A model generated the notes under the pieces. That model saw only the letters and a list, made by a program, of their open reading frames with translations. It made no database searches and had not been told where the DNA came from. From positions 1 to 47,216 of the forward strand of contig CAIJLV010000205.1 in the NCBI GenBank assembly GCA_903821635.1: a stretch of 47,216 nt of DNA, given 5' to 3'. This document shows positions 17,571-24,809 of this stretch, in pieces. Position 1 is the stretch's first letter, and every line of letters begins with the position of its first letter. This stretch comes from an uncultured Verrucomicrobiota bacterium. GTDB taxonomy: Bacteria; Verrucomicrobiota; Verrucomicrobiia; Limisphaerales; UBA9464. Both the position numbers and the translations under genes were made by a program.

Positions 17571-18931
17571 TTTGTGCCGATGGCCACGAGCTTTCCGAGG
17601 CTGCGCAGGTAGAGCGTGCCGTCACTCAGAGCGGGGGTGGCCAGCATGGATTCGCCCACCCCATTTTGAGCTACGAGGTTGAACCGGTCCGTGGCCGCCA
17701 CGACGAAGACCGTTCCCGATTCGGCGGGGATGAACAGGTGACGGCCATCCGACACGGGCGACGCGGTGTAACCCGCTCCGTCCTTGCTCAGCCGTTCACT
17801 AAACTTGAGGGCGCCCGTCTTCGCGTCAAAACAGCCGAGCACCCCCACGTCGAAGCAGCCAAAGACAAAGTCACCGACGGCAATGGGCGTCTGCATGTAG
17901 TTACCTTGGCGGGAGTGCGCCCAGACGATGCTGGCGTTGGTTTCGCCCGGATTTCCGGGCGTGATGTCCCCGGTAGCATCGGGCCGAATGGCGCGCAGCG
18001 GCCGAAACTTGCCGTGGGCGCTGGTCTGGTAAATCAGCCCGTGGGCGAAGATCGGCGTGGGGACTGGAATGTCGCCGCCGCCGTCGAGCTTCCACAATTC
18101 CCTGCCCGTGGCGAATTCGTAGCCGCCGATGTGGTGCCAGCCATTCACGACGATCTGCTTCCGTCCGGGAGTTTCGATGACCGTGGGCGTGCCCTAGGTG
18201 GGCACATCGTGACGCGGCGTGCGCCAAAGCTCCCGTCCGTCCGTGACGTCGAAGGCGGCGAGAAAAGAACCCTTCTGCACGTCGCACTGAACGATGACCT
18301 TGCCGTCATGGATCACCGGTGAACTCGCGAACCCCCATTGCGCAGTGGGCGAATTGAAGTAGCCAGAATCCATCGGCCCGAGCTCCTTCTGCCACAGCGG
18401 ACGGCCGTGGAGGTCGAAGCCGAACAAGCCTTCCGAGCCGAAGATGGCGACGATCCGCTGGCCATCGGTGACGGGCGTGGAATTGCAGTGACTGGCCTTG
18501 GGGTGGCGCTTGACCTTGGGCGTGGATTCTTGGCCCAACTGGTTCCAAACGACCCGGCCGGTAGCCCGATCAAGGGCGAGCAGGCGCCATTGTTGCGGCC
18601 CGGTGTCGGCGGCTGATTCGATGTCGCCGTAGAGCCCAACCTTGAGGTCGGCCTTGGTCCCCGATACCGCCGTGGCGATGAAGATACGGTCGTTCCAAAC
18701 AATCGGGGCGGCGTGTCCGAGACCGGGAATAGGCGTCTGCCACAGGACGTTTTCGCCAGTCTCAATATTCCAGCGAGTCGGCACCGGGTTCGAGGCATCC
18801 ACCCCGCTGGCATTAGGACCACGGTATTGCGGCCAGTTCGCGGCAAAAGTGGTCGTGCCCGCCAGTAACGCGCTCAGCATGGAACCGAGTTTCACTCCCG
18901 GTTTGTGCGCGGAAACCCACCGGCCGGTCAA
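17567..18931 (-). pseudogene. PQQ-type beta-propeller (BamB-like) protein interrupted by an in-frame TAG
   Basis: Two adjacent open segments in one frame (18931-18194 and 18193-17567) together encode a single PQQ-like beta-propeller protein of about 454 residues. Propeller features run across both: NWPQYRGPNASGV, LWQTPIPGLGHAAPIVW, LLALDRATGRVVWNQ, LAAFDVTDGRELWRTP, then GGYEFATGRELWKLDGGGDIPVPTP, CFDAKTGALKFSERLS and SDGTLYLRSLGKLVAIG. They are split only by TAG at 18196-18194 in the context HDVPT-stop-GTPTV. Relatives, as I remember them, have Trp at this point (PTWxTPT), so one TGG to TAG change would explain it. TAG also ends other genes here, so recoding is unlikely. The N-terminus (TTG 18931, or GTG 18895) carries a possible signal sequence. 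The stop overlaps phyH by four bases. A sequencing error remains possible. Confidence 0.8.
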
Positions 18932-18963
18932 TGCGGCGGAGCGCCCTGATTCTCGGCGGGCCG

Positions 18964-19647
18964 TTAATGCTGACAGCAGGCAGGATCCGCCGCCGAGAGA
19001 TTGGGGCTCACGTAGGGAATGCCGAGCGCCATGCCCCGGAGGATCAGGAGCAGCGCCACCACCACGAGAGAGACGGGAACCAACTGTTGCAGGCGGAAGC
19101 GGAAGGAAACCGGCAGAGCCCGGCCGCTCAAGCCGATCCCCAACATCAGGGGCAGCGTGCCCAAGCCGAACAGGGTCATGTATTCAACTGCCGGGAGCAG
19201 GCCACCGGTGGCCGCCGCGCCGGCACACGCAGCGTAAACGAGGCCGCAGGGGAGCAGACCGTTGAGCAAACCGAGCAGCCCAAGCGCGCCCAAGGTGCGC
19301 CGCTGGAGGAGGCGTCCGAATCCGGACTTCAGCCACCGCACCGCGCGAACGACGGGCGTGCCGGCACCGAGGCGGGTGGAAAAGAGCAGGCCGAGGAGAA
19401 TGAGGATTCCAGCCCCGAGCGAGAGCCAGCGTTGGATGCCGACGAGGGCGAGCGATTTGCCGAGCAGGCCAAAGAGCAGGCCGAGCAGGGCGTAGGTGCT
19501 GATCCGCCCGGCATTGTAGGCCAGTCGGCTCGCGACGAAGCCGGAAGCGCCGCCGCCGGGATGCGGCAGGGCGAGCGCCAAGGGACCACACATGCCGGCA
19601 CAGTGCAGGCTGCCCGCGAGGCCTAACATGAAAGCGGTCCAGAGCAT
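18964..19647 (-). CDS. TauE/SafE-like membrane protein of the cbb3 oxidase cluster
   Basis: A 227-residue polytopic membrane protein with about six hydrophobic helices. It begins with the signature LGLAGSLHCAGMCGPLALALP, in which the paired cysteines (LHCAGMCGP) are typical of the SafE/UreH-like branch (DsbD transmembrane-like) found beside ccoGHIS. It starts three bases after the ccoH stop and is the last gene of the operon. Members in these clusters are thought to help cytochrome oxidase maturation, possibly through metal or thiol handling; that role is inferred from context. The final residues CCQH could also bind metal. Confidence 0.85.
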   Translation of the reverse strand: MLWTAFMLGLAGSLHCAGMCGPLALALPHPGGGASGFVASRLAYNAGRISTYALLGLLFGLLGKSLALVGIQRWLSLGAGILILLGLLFSTRLGAGTPVVRAVRWLKSGFGRLLQRRTLGALGLLGLLNGLLPCGLVYAACAGAAATGGLLPAVEYMTLFGLGTLPLMLGIGLSGRALPVSFRFRLQQLVPVSLVVVALLLILRGMALGIPYVSPNLSAADPACCQH

Positions 19648-19650
19648 CGA

Positions 19651-20139
19651 CTAGCGCGCGACGGGGCCCGCGACGAGCAGGGTTTGCTCAGCGAAGTATT
19701 CGGCCCCGGCCGCCGTCCAGTTCACGCGAACTTTCCAGCGACCTTCCTTGAGCACCGAGGCATCGATGCACTGGCGTCCCTGAGCATCGGTCGCGAGAGC
19801 GATTTCGCGGTCAAGCGCGGCGTCGGAGGGACGATAAAGGCGAATCTGCCCTAGGGGATTCTGAGCCGCCGGGCCGGCGGGCAGCGTCACGGTGATTTGG
19901 TTCGTCGCATGCTCGTAGGTGATGGCCACGGGTTGTCCGAGGGCCTTGGTCCGGGCGGCGCGGTCGATCTGCTTTTGGAAGCGGACTTCCTGCTCGTAGT
20001 AATCGGCGCCCACGAGATCCACCTTTTGCCGGACGGCGAAGATGCCGAAGCCCACGACGCAAGAGATGAAGACGGCGAAGAAGGCGATCAACGCGTAAGG
20101 CCAAGGATTGAAGGCCGGGCGGACGGTGGAATCAGGCAT
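19651..20139 (-). CDS. ccoH: FixH/CcoH family cbb3 oxidase assembly protein
   Basis: A 162-residue protein with one N-terminal transmembrane helix (WPYALIAFFAVFISCVVGFGIFAV) followed by the FixH signature of a tyrosine-rich stretch (VGADYYEQEVRFQKQID) and an external beta-sandwich domain (ITVTLPAG, GQIRLYRPSDAALDREI, WKVRVNWTAAGAEYF). CcoH binds and stabilises the cbb3 oxidase during assembly at the cytoplasmic membrane. It lies 12 bases after ccoG and 3 bases before the SafE-like gene. Confidence 0.9.
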   Translation of the reverse strand: MPDSTVRPAFNPWPYALIAFFAVFISCVVGFGIFAVRQKVDLVGADYYEQEVRFQKQIDRAARTKALGQPVAITYEHATNQITVTLPAGPAAQNPLGQIRLYRPSDAALDREIALATDAQGRQCIDASVLKEGRWKVRVNWTAAGAEYFAEQTLLVAGPVAR

Positions 20140-20151
20140 GGGAGAGAGGGT

Positions 20152-21621
20152 TCAGCGGGGTCCGATGAAGGCCGTCTTCACCGTTTCGAGGAGTTTGTCG
20201 CCGGAGTAAACGCCCAACTCCAGCTGGGTGGTCGGACCTTGGCGGTCGGTGGGCCCCAGTTCGATGAGCACCGAAGTCTGGGAGACTTTTTCCTTGGGCG
20301 CGATGAAACTGGCCGCCCCGAGCACGACGACGCGGCCGCCGTGGTTGAGCAGGCGGAATTGGATCGGCAGGTCGCGGTTGCTCTTGTTCACGATCTTGGC
20401 GGTGTAGAGGTTGCTGATGCGGCCGTCCGGGGCGGCTTGAAAGAGCGAGCCGGGCGCACGCAAAAACAGGGTTTCAACCTCGGCCCGGGTAAATACGAGC
20501 GCAAGGAAGAGGATGACCAAGCCGGTAAGCATCGTGGCGTAGAGCTTCATCCGCGCCGTGAAGCGCAGGGGTTGCCCCTTTTCGATGCCGTTGAGCGAGG
20601 CGTAGCGAATGAGGCCCCGGGGACGCCCAATTTTGTCCATGACATGGTCACAGGCATCGATACAGGCGGTGCAGTTGACACACTCCATCTGCACGCCGTT
20701 GCGGATGTCGATGCCGGTGGGGCAGACAGCGACGCATTGGTGACAGTTGACGCAGTCGCCGTGATTTTCTTCCCGGCGGAGTTCGAGGCGTTGGTCGCGT
20801 TTCCACGGGGCCCGGGTTTCGCCGCGCTTGTGGTCGTAGGCGACGATCATGGTGTTCTCGTCCAAGAGGGCCGACTGGAAGCGGCCGTAGGGACAGATGA
20901 ACGTGCAGGCCTGCTCGCGGAAGCGGGCGAAGATCCCGTAGAACAATAGGGTGAAGGCTACCATGGCACCCAACCCACCAAGGTGATCCATAGGGTTGTC
21001 GGTGATGATGACGAGCAACTGATCGAGCCCGATGATGTAGCTGAGCAACGTGTTGCCGATGAGAAAGGACAGGCTGAAGAAGATTCCGTGTTTGAAGAGC
21101 TTCTTGGCGAGCTTCCGAGCGGTCCAAGGGGCGGCATCCAGCGCCCGCTGGGCTTGGGCGTCCCCCTCGATGAGGTAATCGAGTTTCCGGAAGACCATTT
21201 CCATCATCACCGTCTGCGGGCAGGCCCAGCCGCACCAAAGCCGGCCGAAGGCGGTGGTAAAGATCATGATGCCGCCGAAGAAGACCAACATCGCGACGGC
21301 AAAGATGATCGTGTCTTCGGGCCAGAAGATCCGACCTAGGATCGAGAATTTCCGCTCCAGAATGTTGATCATGAGCAGCGGGTTGCCGTGGATGCGGATG
21401 AACGGCCCGGCGAACATGATGGCGATCAGCAGCCAAGCGAAGACCGCCCGGCGCTGATGCCAGCGACCGGACGGCTTTTTGGCGTAGATCCACGTGCGGT
21501 TCCCGTCTTTGTCCGCCGTGGCGAGATGCTCCCGAAAATCCTCCCAATCCACGGAGCGAACCTGCGGGGTAGGTTCGGCGGGCGACGGCGCCTTCGGATC
21601 AGGGACCACGGGAGTGCTCAT
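20152..21621 (-). CDS. ccoG: Cytochrome c oxidase accessory protein CcoG (FixG/RdxA), polyferredoxin
   Basis: A 489-residue membrane protein. Transmembrane helices lie at about 55-75, 90-115, 155-180, 190-215 and 345-365. The first cluster region is WCGWACPQTVMMEMVFRKLD, followed by the FixG sequence CPYGRFQSALLDENTMIVAYD. Two ferredoxin-type 4Fe-4S motifs follow (CVNCHQCVAVCPTGIDIRNG and CVNCTACIDACDHVM), and the protein ends in an Ig-like periplasmic domain. CcoG is a membrane cupric reductase that supplies Cu(I) for the CuB site of cbb3 oxidases. Spacing is 36 bases from ccoP and 12 to ccoH. The start at ATG 21621 gives the usual cytoplasmic N-terminus. Confidence 0.95.
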   Translation of the reverse strand: MSTPVVPDPKAPSPAEPTPQVRSVDWEDFREHLATADKDGNRTWIYAKKPSGRWHQRRAVFAWLLIAIMFAGPFIRIHGNPLLMINILERKFSILGRIFWPEDTIIFAVAMLVFFGGIMIFTTAFGRLWCGWACPQTVMMEMVFRKLDYLIEGDAQAQRALDAAPWTARKLAKKLFKHGIFFSLSFLIGNTLLSYIIGLDQLLVIITDNPMDHLGGLGAMVAFTLLFYGIFARFREQACTFICPYGRFQSALLDENTMIVAYDHKRGETRAPWKRDQRLELRREENHGDCVNCHQCVAVCPTGIDIRNGVQMECVNCTACIDACDHVMDKIGRPRGLIRYASLNGIEKGQPLRFTARMKLYATMLTGLVILFLALVFTRAEVETLFLRAPGSLFQAAPDGRISNLYTAKIVNKSNRDLPIQFRLLNHGGRVVVLGAASFIAPKEKVSQTSVLIELGPTDRQGPTTQLELGVYSGDKLLETVKTAFIGPR

Positions 21622-21657
21622 GACGAATTTGTTACCAAGGAGTTTCGCCCGCGGCGC

Positions 21658-22248
21658 TCACTCGTAAACCTCGGTGTTTTGGGGCGCTAGATCTTCGCGC
21701 AGTTTGGGGTTGGGCGGGTTGCTACCGCGCAACGTCTGGATGTAGCTGGCGACCGCGAGAATGTCGGCAGGTTTGAAGCCCTGCTCCTTCCACGCGAGCA
21801 TGCCCTTGTCCGGCACCCCGTTCCAAATGACCTTCACGTTATCCGAGAATTTCGGGCCGTGAATCCAATAGTCGTCGCATAGGTTGGGGCCGACGAGGCC
21901 GCCGCCATCCGCGCGGTGACACGGGGCGCAGTAGGTGACGAACAGTTGCTGGCCCTGGCCCATGATCGTCGGGTCCTGGCTGGGTTCCACAGAGACCATG
22001 CTCGTCTCGAACTTAGCGAGTGCGGCCCCCTTGAGGGCATTACCCACGGCCATTTCCTTGTCGTATTCGGCCTTTTGCAGGTCGCCCTTGGCGAGGACGT
22101 GGTAGTAGCCGAGGTAGCCTACGCCGTAGATGACGCAGAGGTAGAACAACCACACCCACCAAGCGGGCAGATTGTTGTCGAGTTCCTTGATACCGTCCGC
22201 CTCGTGGTCGAGCAGCAGCGGATCCTTGGGTTCTTGGGGATCATTCAT
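21658..22248 (-). CDS. ccoP: cbb3-type oxidase cytochrome c subunit CcoP, single-heme form
   Basis: A 196-residue subunit with the FixP N-terminal pattern (DGIKELDNNLPAWWVWLFYLCVIYGVGY) forming one membrane helix, then a single cytochrome c domain with heme site Cys107-x-x-Cys110-His111 (YCAPCHRADGGG), PNLCDDYWIHG and likely axial Met150 (GMLAWKE). Proteobacterial CcoP is about 290-300 residues with two heme c domains; here only one is present, as also described in Bacteroidetes-type enzymes. It passes electrons from soluble cytochromes to CcoO. Its start overlaps the end of the ccoQ-like gene by eight bases. Confidence 0.92.
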   Translation of the reverse strand: MNDPQEPKDPLLLDHEADGIKELDNNLPAWWVWLFYLCVIYGVGYLGYYHVLAKGDLQKAEYDKEMAVGNALKGAALAKFETSMVSVEPSQDPTIMGQGQQLFVTYCAPCHRADGGGLVGPNLCDDYWIHGPKFSDNVKVIWNGVPDKGMLAWKEQGFKPADILAVASYIQTLRGSNPPNPKLREDLAPQNTEVYE

Positions 22249-22444
22249 GGCGGGAGACTTCTTGCTTCGTTGAATTGATTTCGGAGCCGTCCGACAGGGG
22301 CAGCGCGCCCATGTAGTTGAGGAAGGGTTTCTTCTTCAGCAGCGCAAACAGGAGCGTGCCGGTGAACACAGTGAAGAACAGGAGCACCGACACGACGCCG
22401 TAAAGGCCAACGCCGCCGATGTCGCTGAGCACGTTTTTGATCAT
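22241..22444 (-). CDS. ccoQ: CcoQ-like small single-helix subunit of cbb3 oxidase
   Basis: A 67-residue protein with one hydrophobic helix (LYGVVSVLLFFTVFTGTLLFALL) followed by KKKPFLNYMGALPLSDG. Its length, topology and position between ccoNO and ccoP fit CcoQ/FixQ, a poorly conserved subunit that stabilises the oxidase. It begins six bases after the ccoNO stop and overlaps ccoP by eight bases. Assignment rests mainly on position and topology. Confidence 0.75.
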   Translation of the reverse strand: MIKNVLSDIGGVGLYGVVSVLLFFTVFTGTLLFALLKKKPFLNYMGALPLSDGSEINSTKQEVSRHE

Positions 22445-22450
22445 GGCATG

Positions 22451-24619
22451 CTAGGGGTTGGCGGTGGCGACCGCGGGTTCGCGGGCGGGGGTGATCTCCG
22501 CTTGGGGCGGAGCCGACTTGAGATCCGTGCCCAACCGTTGGAGATAAGCGATGAGGCCGATGATCTCCGAATTGGGCGGGGCGTTGCTGATCATGCCGAG
22601 CTGTAGGTTGGCGACGATCTTGCGAGCCTGGGCTTCAAGTTCCTTCTGGGCCGGGCCTTTTTCAAATCCGACCGGATAGGGCACCCCCACCTTGCGCAGC
22701 GCCGAGATACGAGCGGGCAGGGAATTGGTGTCGAGGTTCTGGGTGAGTAACCACGGATACGGCGGCATGATCGAGCCCGGGGAGGTCGAACGCGGGTTCT
22801 CCATGTGGTTGTAATGCCACGCGTCCGGATACTTGCCGCCCAAGCGGTGCAAGTCGGGCCCGGTGCGCTTCGACCCCCACAGGAACGGATGGTCATAAAC
22901 GAATTCGCCGGCCTTGGAGTATTCGCCGTAGCGTTCGGTTTCCGAACGGAACGGCCGGATCATCTGCGAATGGCAGCCCACACAACCTTCGCGGATGTAG
23001 AGGTCGCGGCCGAGGACTTCGAGGGCGGTGTAAGGTTTGACGGCCGAAATGGTCGGCACGTTCTCCTTGATGAGATACATCGGGATCACCTCGATGGCGC
23101 CTCCGATGAGAATCGCCACCGTGGCGAGCACAGTCATGAGCATGGGCTTGGCTTCCAGCCACCGATGTCCGGTGCCGACCGGGTGTTTGTCTTCCGATAA
23201 GGGCGCCGCCTGGGCTTCGGTGTCGGGCTCAAATTTCCCGCTCTTCGCAGTGCGGTAGAGGTTATAGGCCCCGATGCAGGCGCCGATGATGTAGAGCGTG
23301 CCACCGATCGCGCGCAACCGATACATGGGCACAAGCTGCAACACGGTTTCGAGGAAGTTCGGGTAACGCAGGAAGCCGTCGGCCGTAAACTCCTTCCACA
23401 TCAACCCCTGCGTGATGCCGGCCCAATACATCGGGATCGCGTAGAACATGATGCCCATCAACCCGAGCCAGAAGTGCCAGTTGGCGAGCTTCAAGGAATG
23501 GAGTTTGGTGTTCCACAACTTCGGAAACAGCCAATAGAGCATGGAGAAGGTGAAAAAACCGTTCCAACCGAGCGCCCCGGTATGCACGTGGGCGATGGTC
23601 CAGTCGGTGTAATGAGAGAGCGAATTGACACTCTTGATGGCGAGCAACGGGCCTTCCAGCGTCGCCATGCCATAGGCGGTCAGGGCGACGACCATGAACT
23701 TCAGCATCGGATCTTGGCGCACCTTGTCCCAAGCCCCGCGCAGGGTGAGCAGGCCGTTCAACATGCCGCCCCAAGAAGGCGCCACCAGCATCACGGAAAA
23801 CACCATTCCGAGCGACTGGGCCCAGTCGGGCAACGCCGTGTAGAGCAGATGGTGGGGGCCAGCCCAGATGTAGATGAAGATGAGGGCCCAGAAGTGGATG
23901 ATGGAAAGGCGGTAGCTAAACACCGGCCGGTTGGCCGCCTTGGGCAGGAAGTAATACATCAGGCCCAGGTAGGGCGTGGTGAGAAAGAACGCGACGGCGT
24001 TGTGCCCATACCACCATTGCATCAAGGCATCCTGCACGCCGGCGTAGATCGGATAGCTCTTGAACAGCCCGGCCGGGACCGCCAGCGAATTGCCGATGTG
24101 CAACACGGCGACGGTGATCGCGGTCGCGATGTAGAACCAGATGGCCACGTAGATGTGGCGCTCCCGGCGTCTGGCGATCGTGCCCAGCAGATTGATGGTG
24201 AAGGCGACCCAAACTACGGCGATGGCCAAGTCGATCGGCCATTCAAGTTCCGCGTATTCTTTGCTCGTCGTCAGCCCCAGCGGCAACGTGATGGCGGCCG
24301 CCACGATGATGAGGTTCCAACCCCAGAAATTGAGCCAGCTCAACCCGTCGCTGAACATGCGCGCTTTGCAGAGCCGCTGCAGCGAGTAGTAGATGCCGGT
24401 AAACATCCCGTTGCCGACAAACGCGAAGATCACCGCGTTAGTGTGCAGCGGGCGCAGGCGACCAAAGGTAGTGTATTGCAGGTTCAGGTTGGCTTCCGGC
24501 CAGAAGAGCTGGACGGCCGCGAGCAAGCCGGCGCAGAAGCCGACGATCGCCCAGACAATCGTGGCGATCGCAAACGCGCGCACGATCCGGTTGTCGTATT
24601 TGAATGTTTCTATCTTCAT
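22451..24619 (-). CDS. ccoNO: Fused cbb3-type cytochrome c oxidase subunits I and II (CcoNO)
   Basis: A 722-residue fusion. Residues 1 to about 470 are CcoN, the heme-copper catalytic subunit with 12 or more helices and the expected histidines: HTNAVIFAF for low-spin heme, WYGHNAVAFFLTTPYLGLMYYFLP for CuB and the crosslinked Tyr, AGPHHLLYTALPDWAQ for CuB, and IAHVHTGALGWNGF for the hemes. After a linker and a new helix (TVLATVAILIGGAIEVIPMY), residues about 490-722 are CcoO with one heme c site, Cys546-x-x-Cys549-His550 (GCVGCHSQMIRPF), and MPPYPWL. The enzyme reduces O2 at low oxygen and pumps protons. CcoN and CcoO are separate proteins in Proteobacteria; the fusion is known from Bacteroidetes and relatives. 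The start lies one base after the ccoS stop. Confidence 0.96.
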   Translation of the reverse strand: MKIETFKYDNRIVRAFAIATIVWAIVGFCAGLLAAVQLFWPEANLNLQYTTFGRLRPLHTNAVIFAFVGNGMFTGIYYSLQRLCKARMFSDGLSWLNFWGWNLIIVAAAITLPLGLTTSKEYAELEWPIDLAIAVVWVAFTINLLGTIARRRERHIYVAIWFYIATAITVAVLHIGNSLAVPAGLFKSYPIYAGVQDALMQWWYGHNAVAFFLTTPYLGLMYYFLPKAANRPVFSYRLSIIHFWALIFIYIWAGPHHLLYTALPDWAQSLGMVFSVMLVAPSWGGMLNGLLTLRGAWDKVRQDPMLKFMVVALTAYGMATLEGPLLAIKSVNSLSHYTDWTIAHVHTGALGWNGFFTFSMLYWLFPKLWNTKLHSLKLANWHFWLGLMGIMFYAIPMYWAGITQGLMWKEFTADGFLRYPNFLETVLQLVPMYRLRAIGGTLYIIGACIGAYNLYRTAKSGKFEPDTEAQAAPLSEDKHPVGTGHRWLEAKPMLMTVLATVAILIGGAIEVIPMYLIKENVPTISAVKPYTALEVLGRDLYIREGCVGCHSQMIRPFRSETERYGEYSKAGEFVYDHPFLWGSKRTGPDLHRLGGKYPDAWHYNHMENPRSTSPGSIMPPYPWLLTQNLDTNSLPARISALRKVGVPYPVGFEKGPAQKELEAQARKIVANLQLGMISNAPPNSEIIGLIAYLQRLGTDLKSAPPQAEITPAREPAVATANP

Positions 24620-24620
24620 C

Positions 24621-24809
24621 TCATTGCTGTTTTTCGTTGGTTGAAATTGGCTGGGTCACCGGGGGGTTGCTGCCGTCGTCCGTCAGAATCCGCAGGGAGG
24701 GCGTCGTCGTGTCTTCGTATTGCCCGGAGCGAACCGCCCAGAAAAACGCCCACAGGAATCCGGCGGCGAGCACGACGCTCAGGGGAATAAGTAGGAGAAT
24801 GACACTCAT
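24621..24809 (-). CDS. ccoS: cbb3-type cytochrome oxidase assembly protein CcoS
   Basis: A 62-residue protein from ATG 24809 with one N-terminal helix (SVILLLIPLSVVLAAGFLWAFFWAV) followed by the CcoS signature RSGQYEDTTTPSLRIL. CcoS is needed for insertion of heme and copper into CcoN. ATG 24809 was chosen because it gives the family N-terminus and overlaps the ccoI stop by four bases; the longer frame back to 24944 is coding sequence of ccoI in another frame. It ends one base before ccoNO. Confidence 0.93.
   Translation of the reverse strand: MSVILLLIPLSVVLAAGFLWAFFWAVRSGQYEDTTTPSLRILTDDGSNPPVTQPISTNEKQQ

Noticed and set aside
18194..18196. TAG read as pyrrolysine or another recoded residue
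   Set aside because: TAG is used as the normal stop of other genes here (octaheme cytochrome, DUF1501, metallophosphoesterase), no pyl genes are in view, and a TGG to TAG change is simpler.
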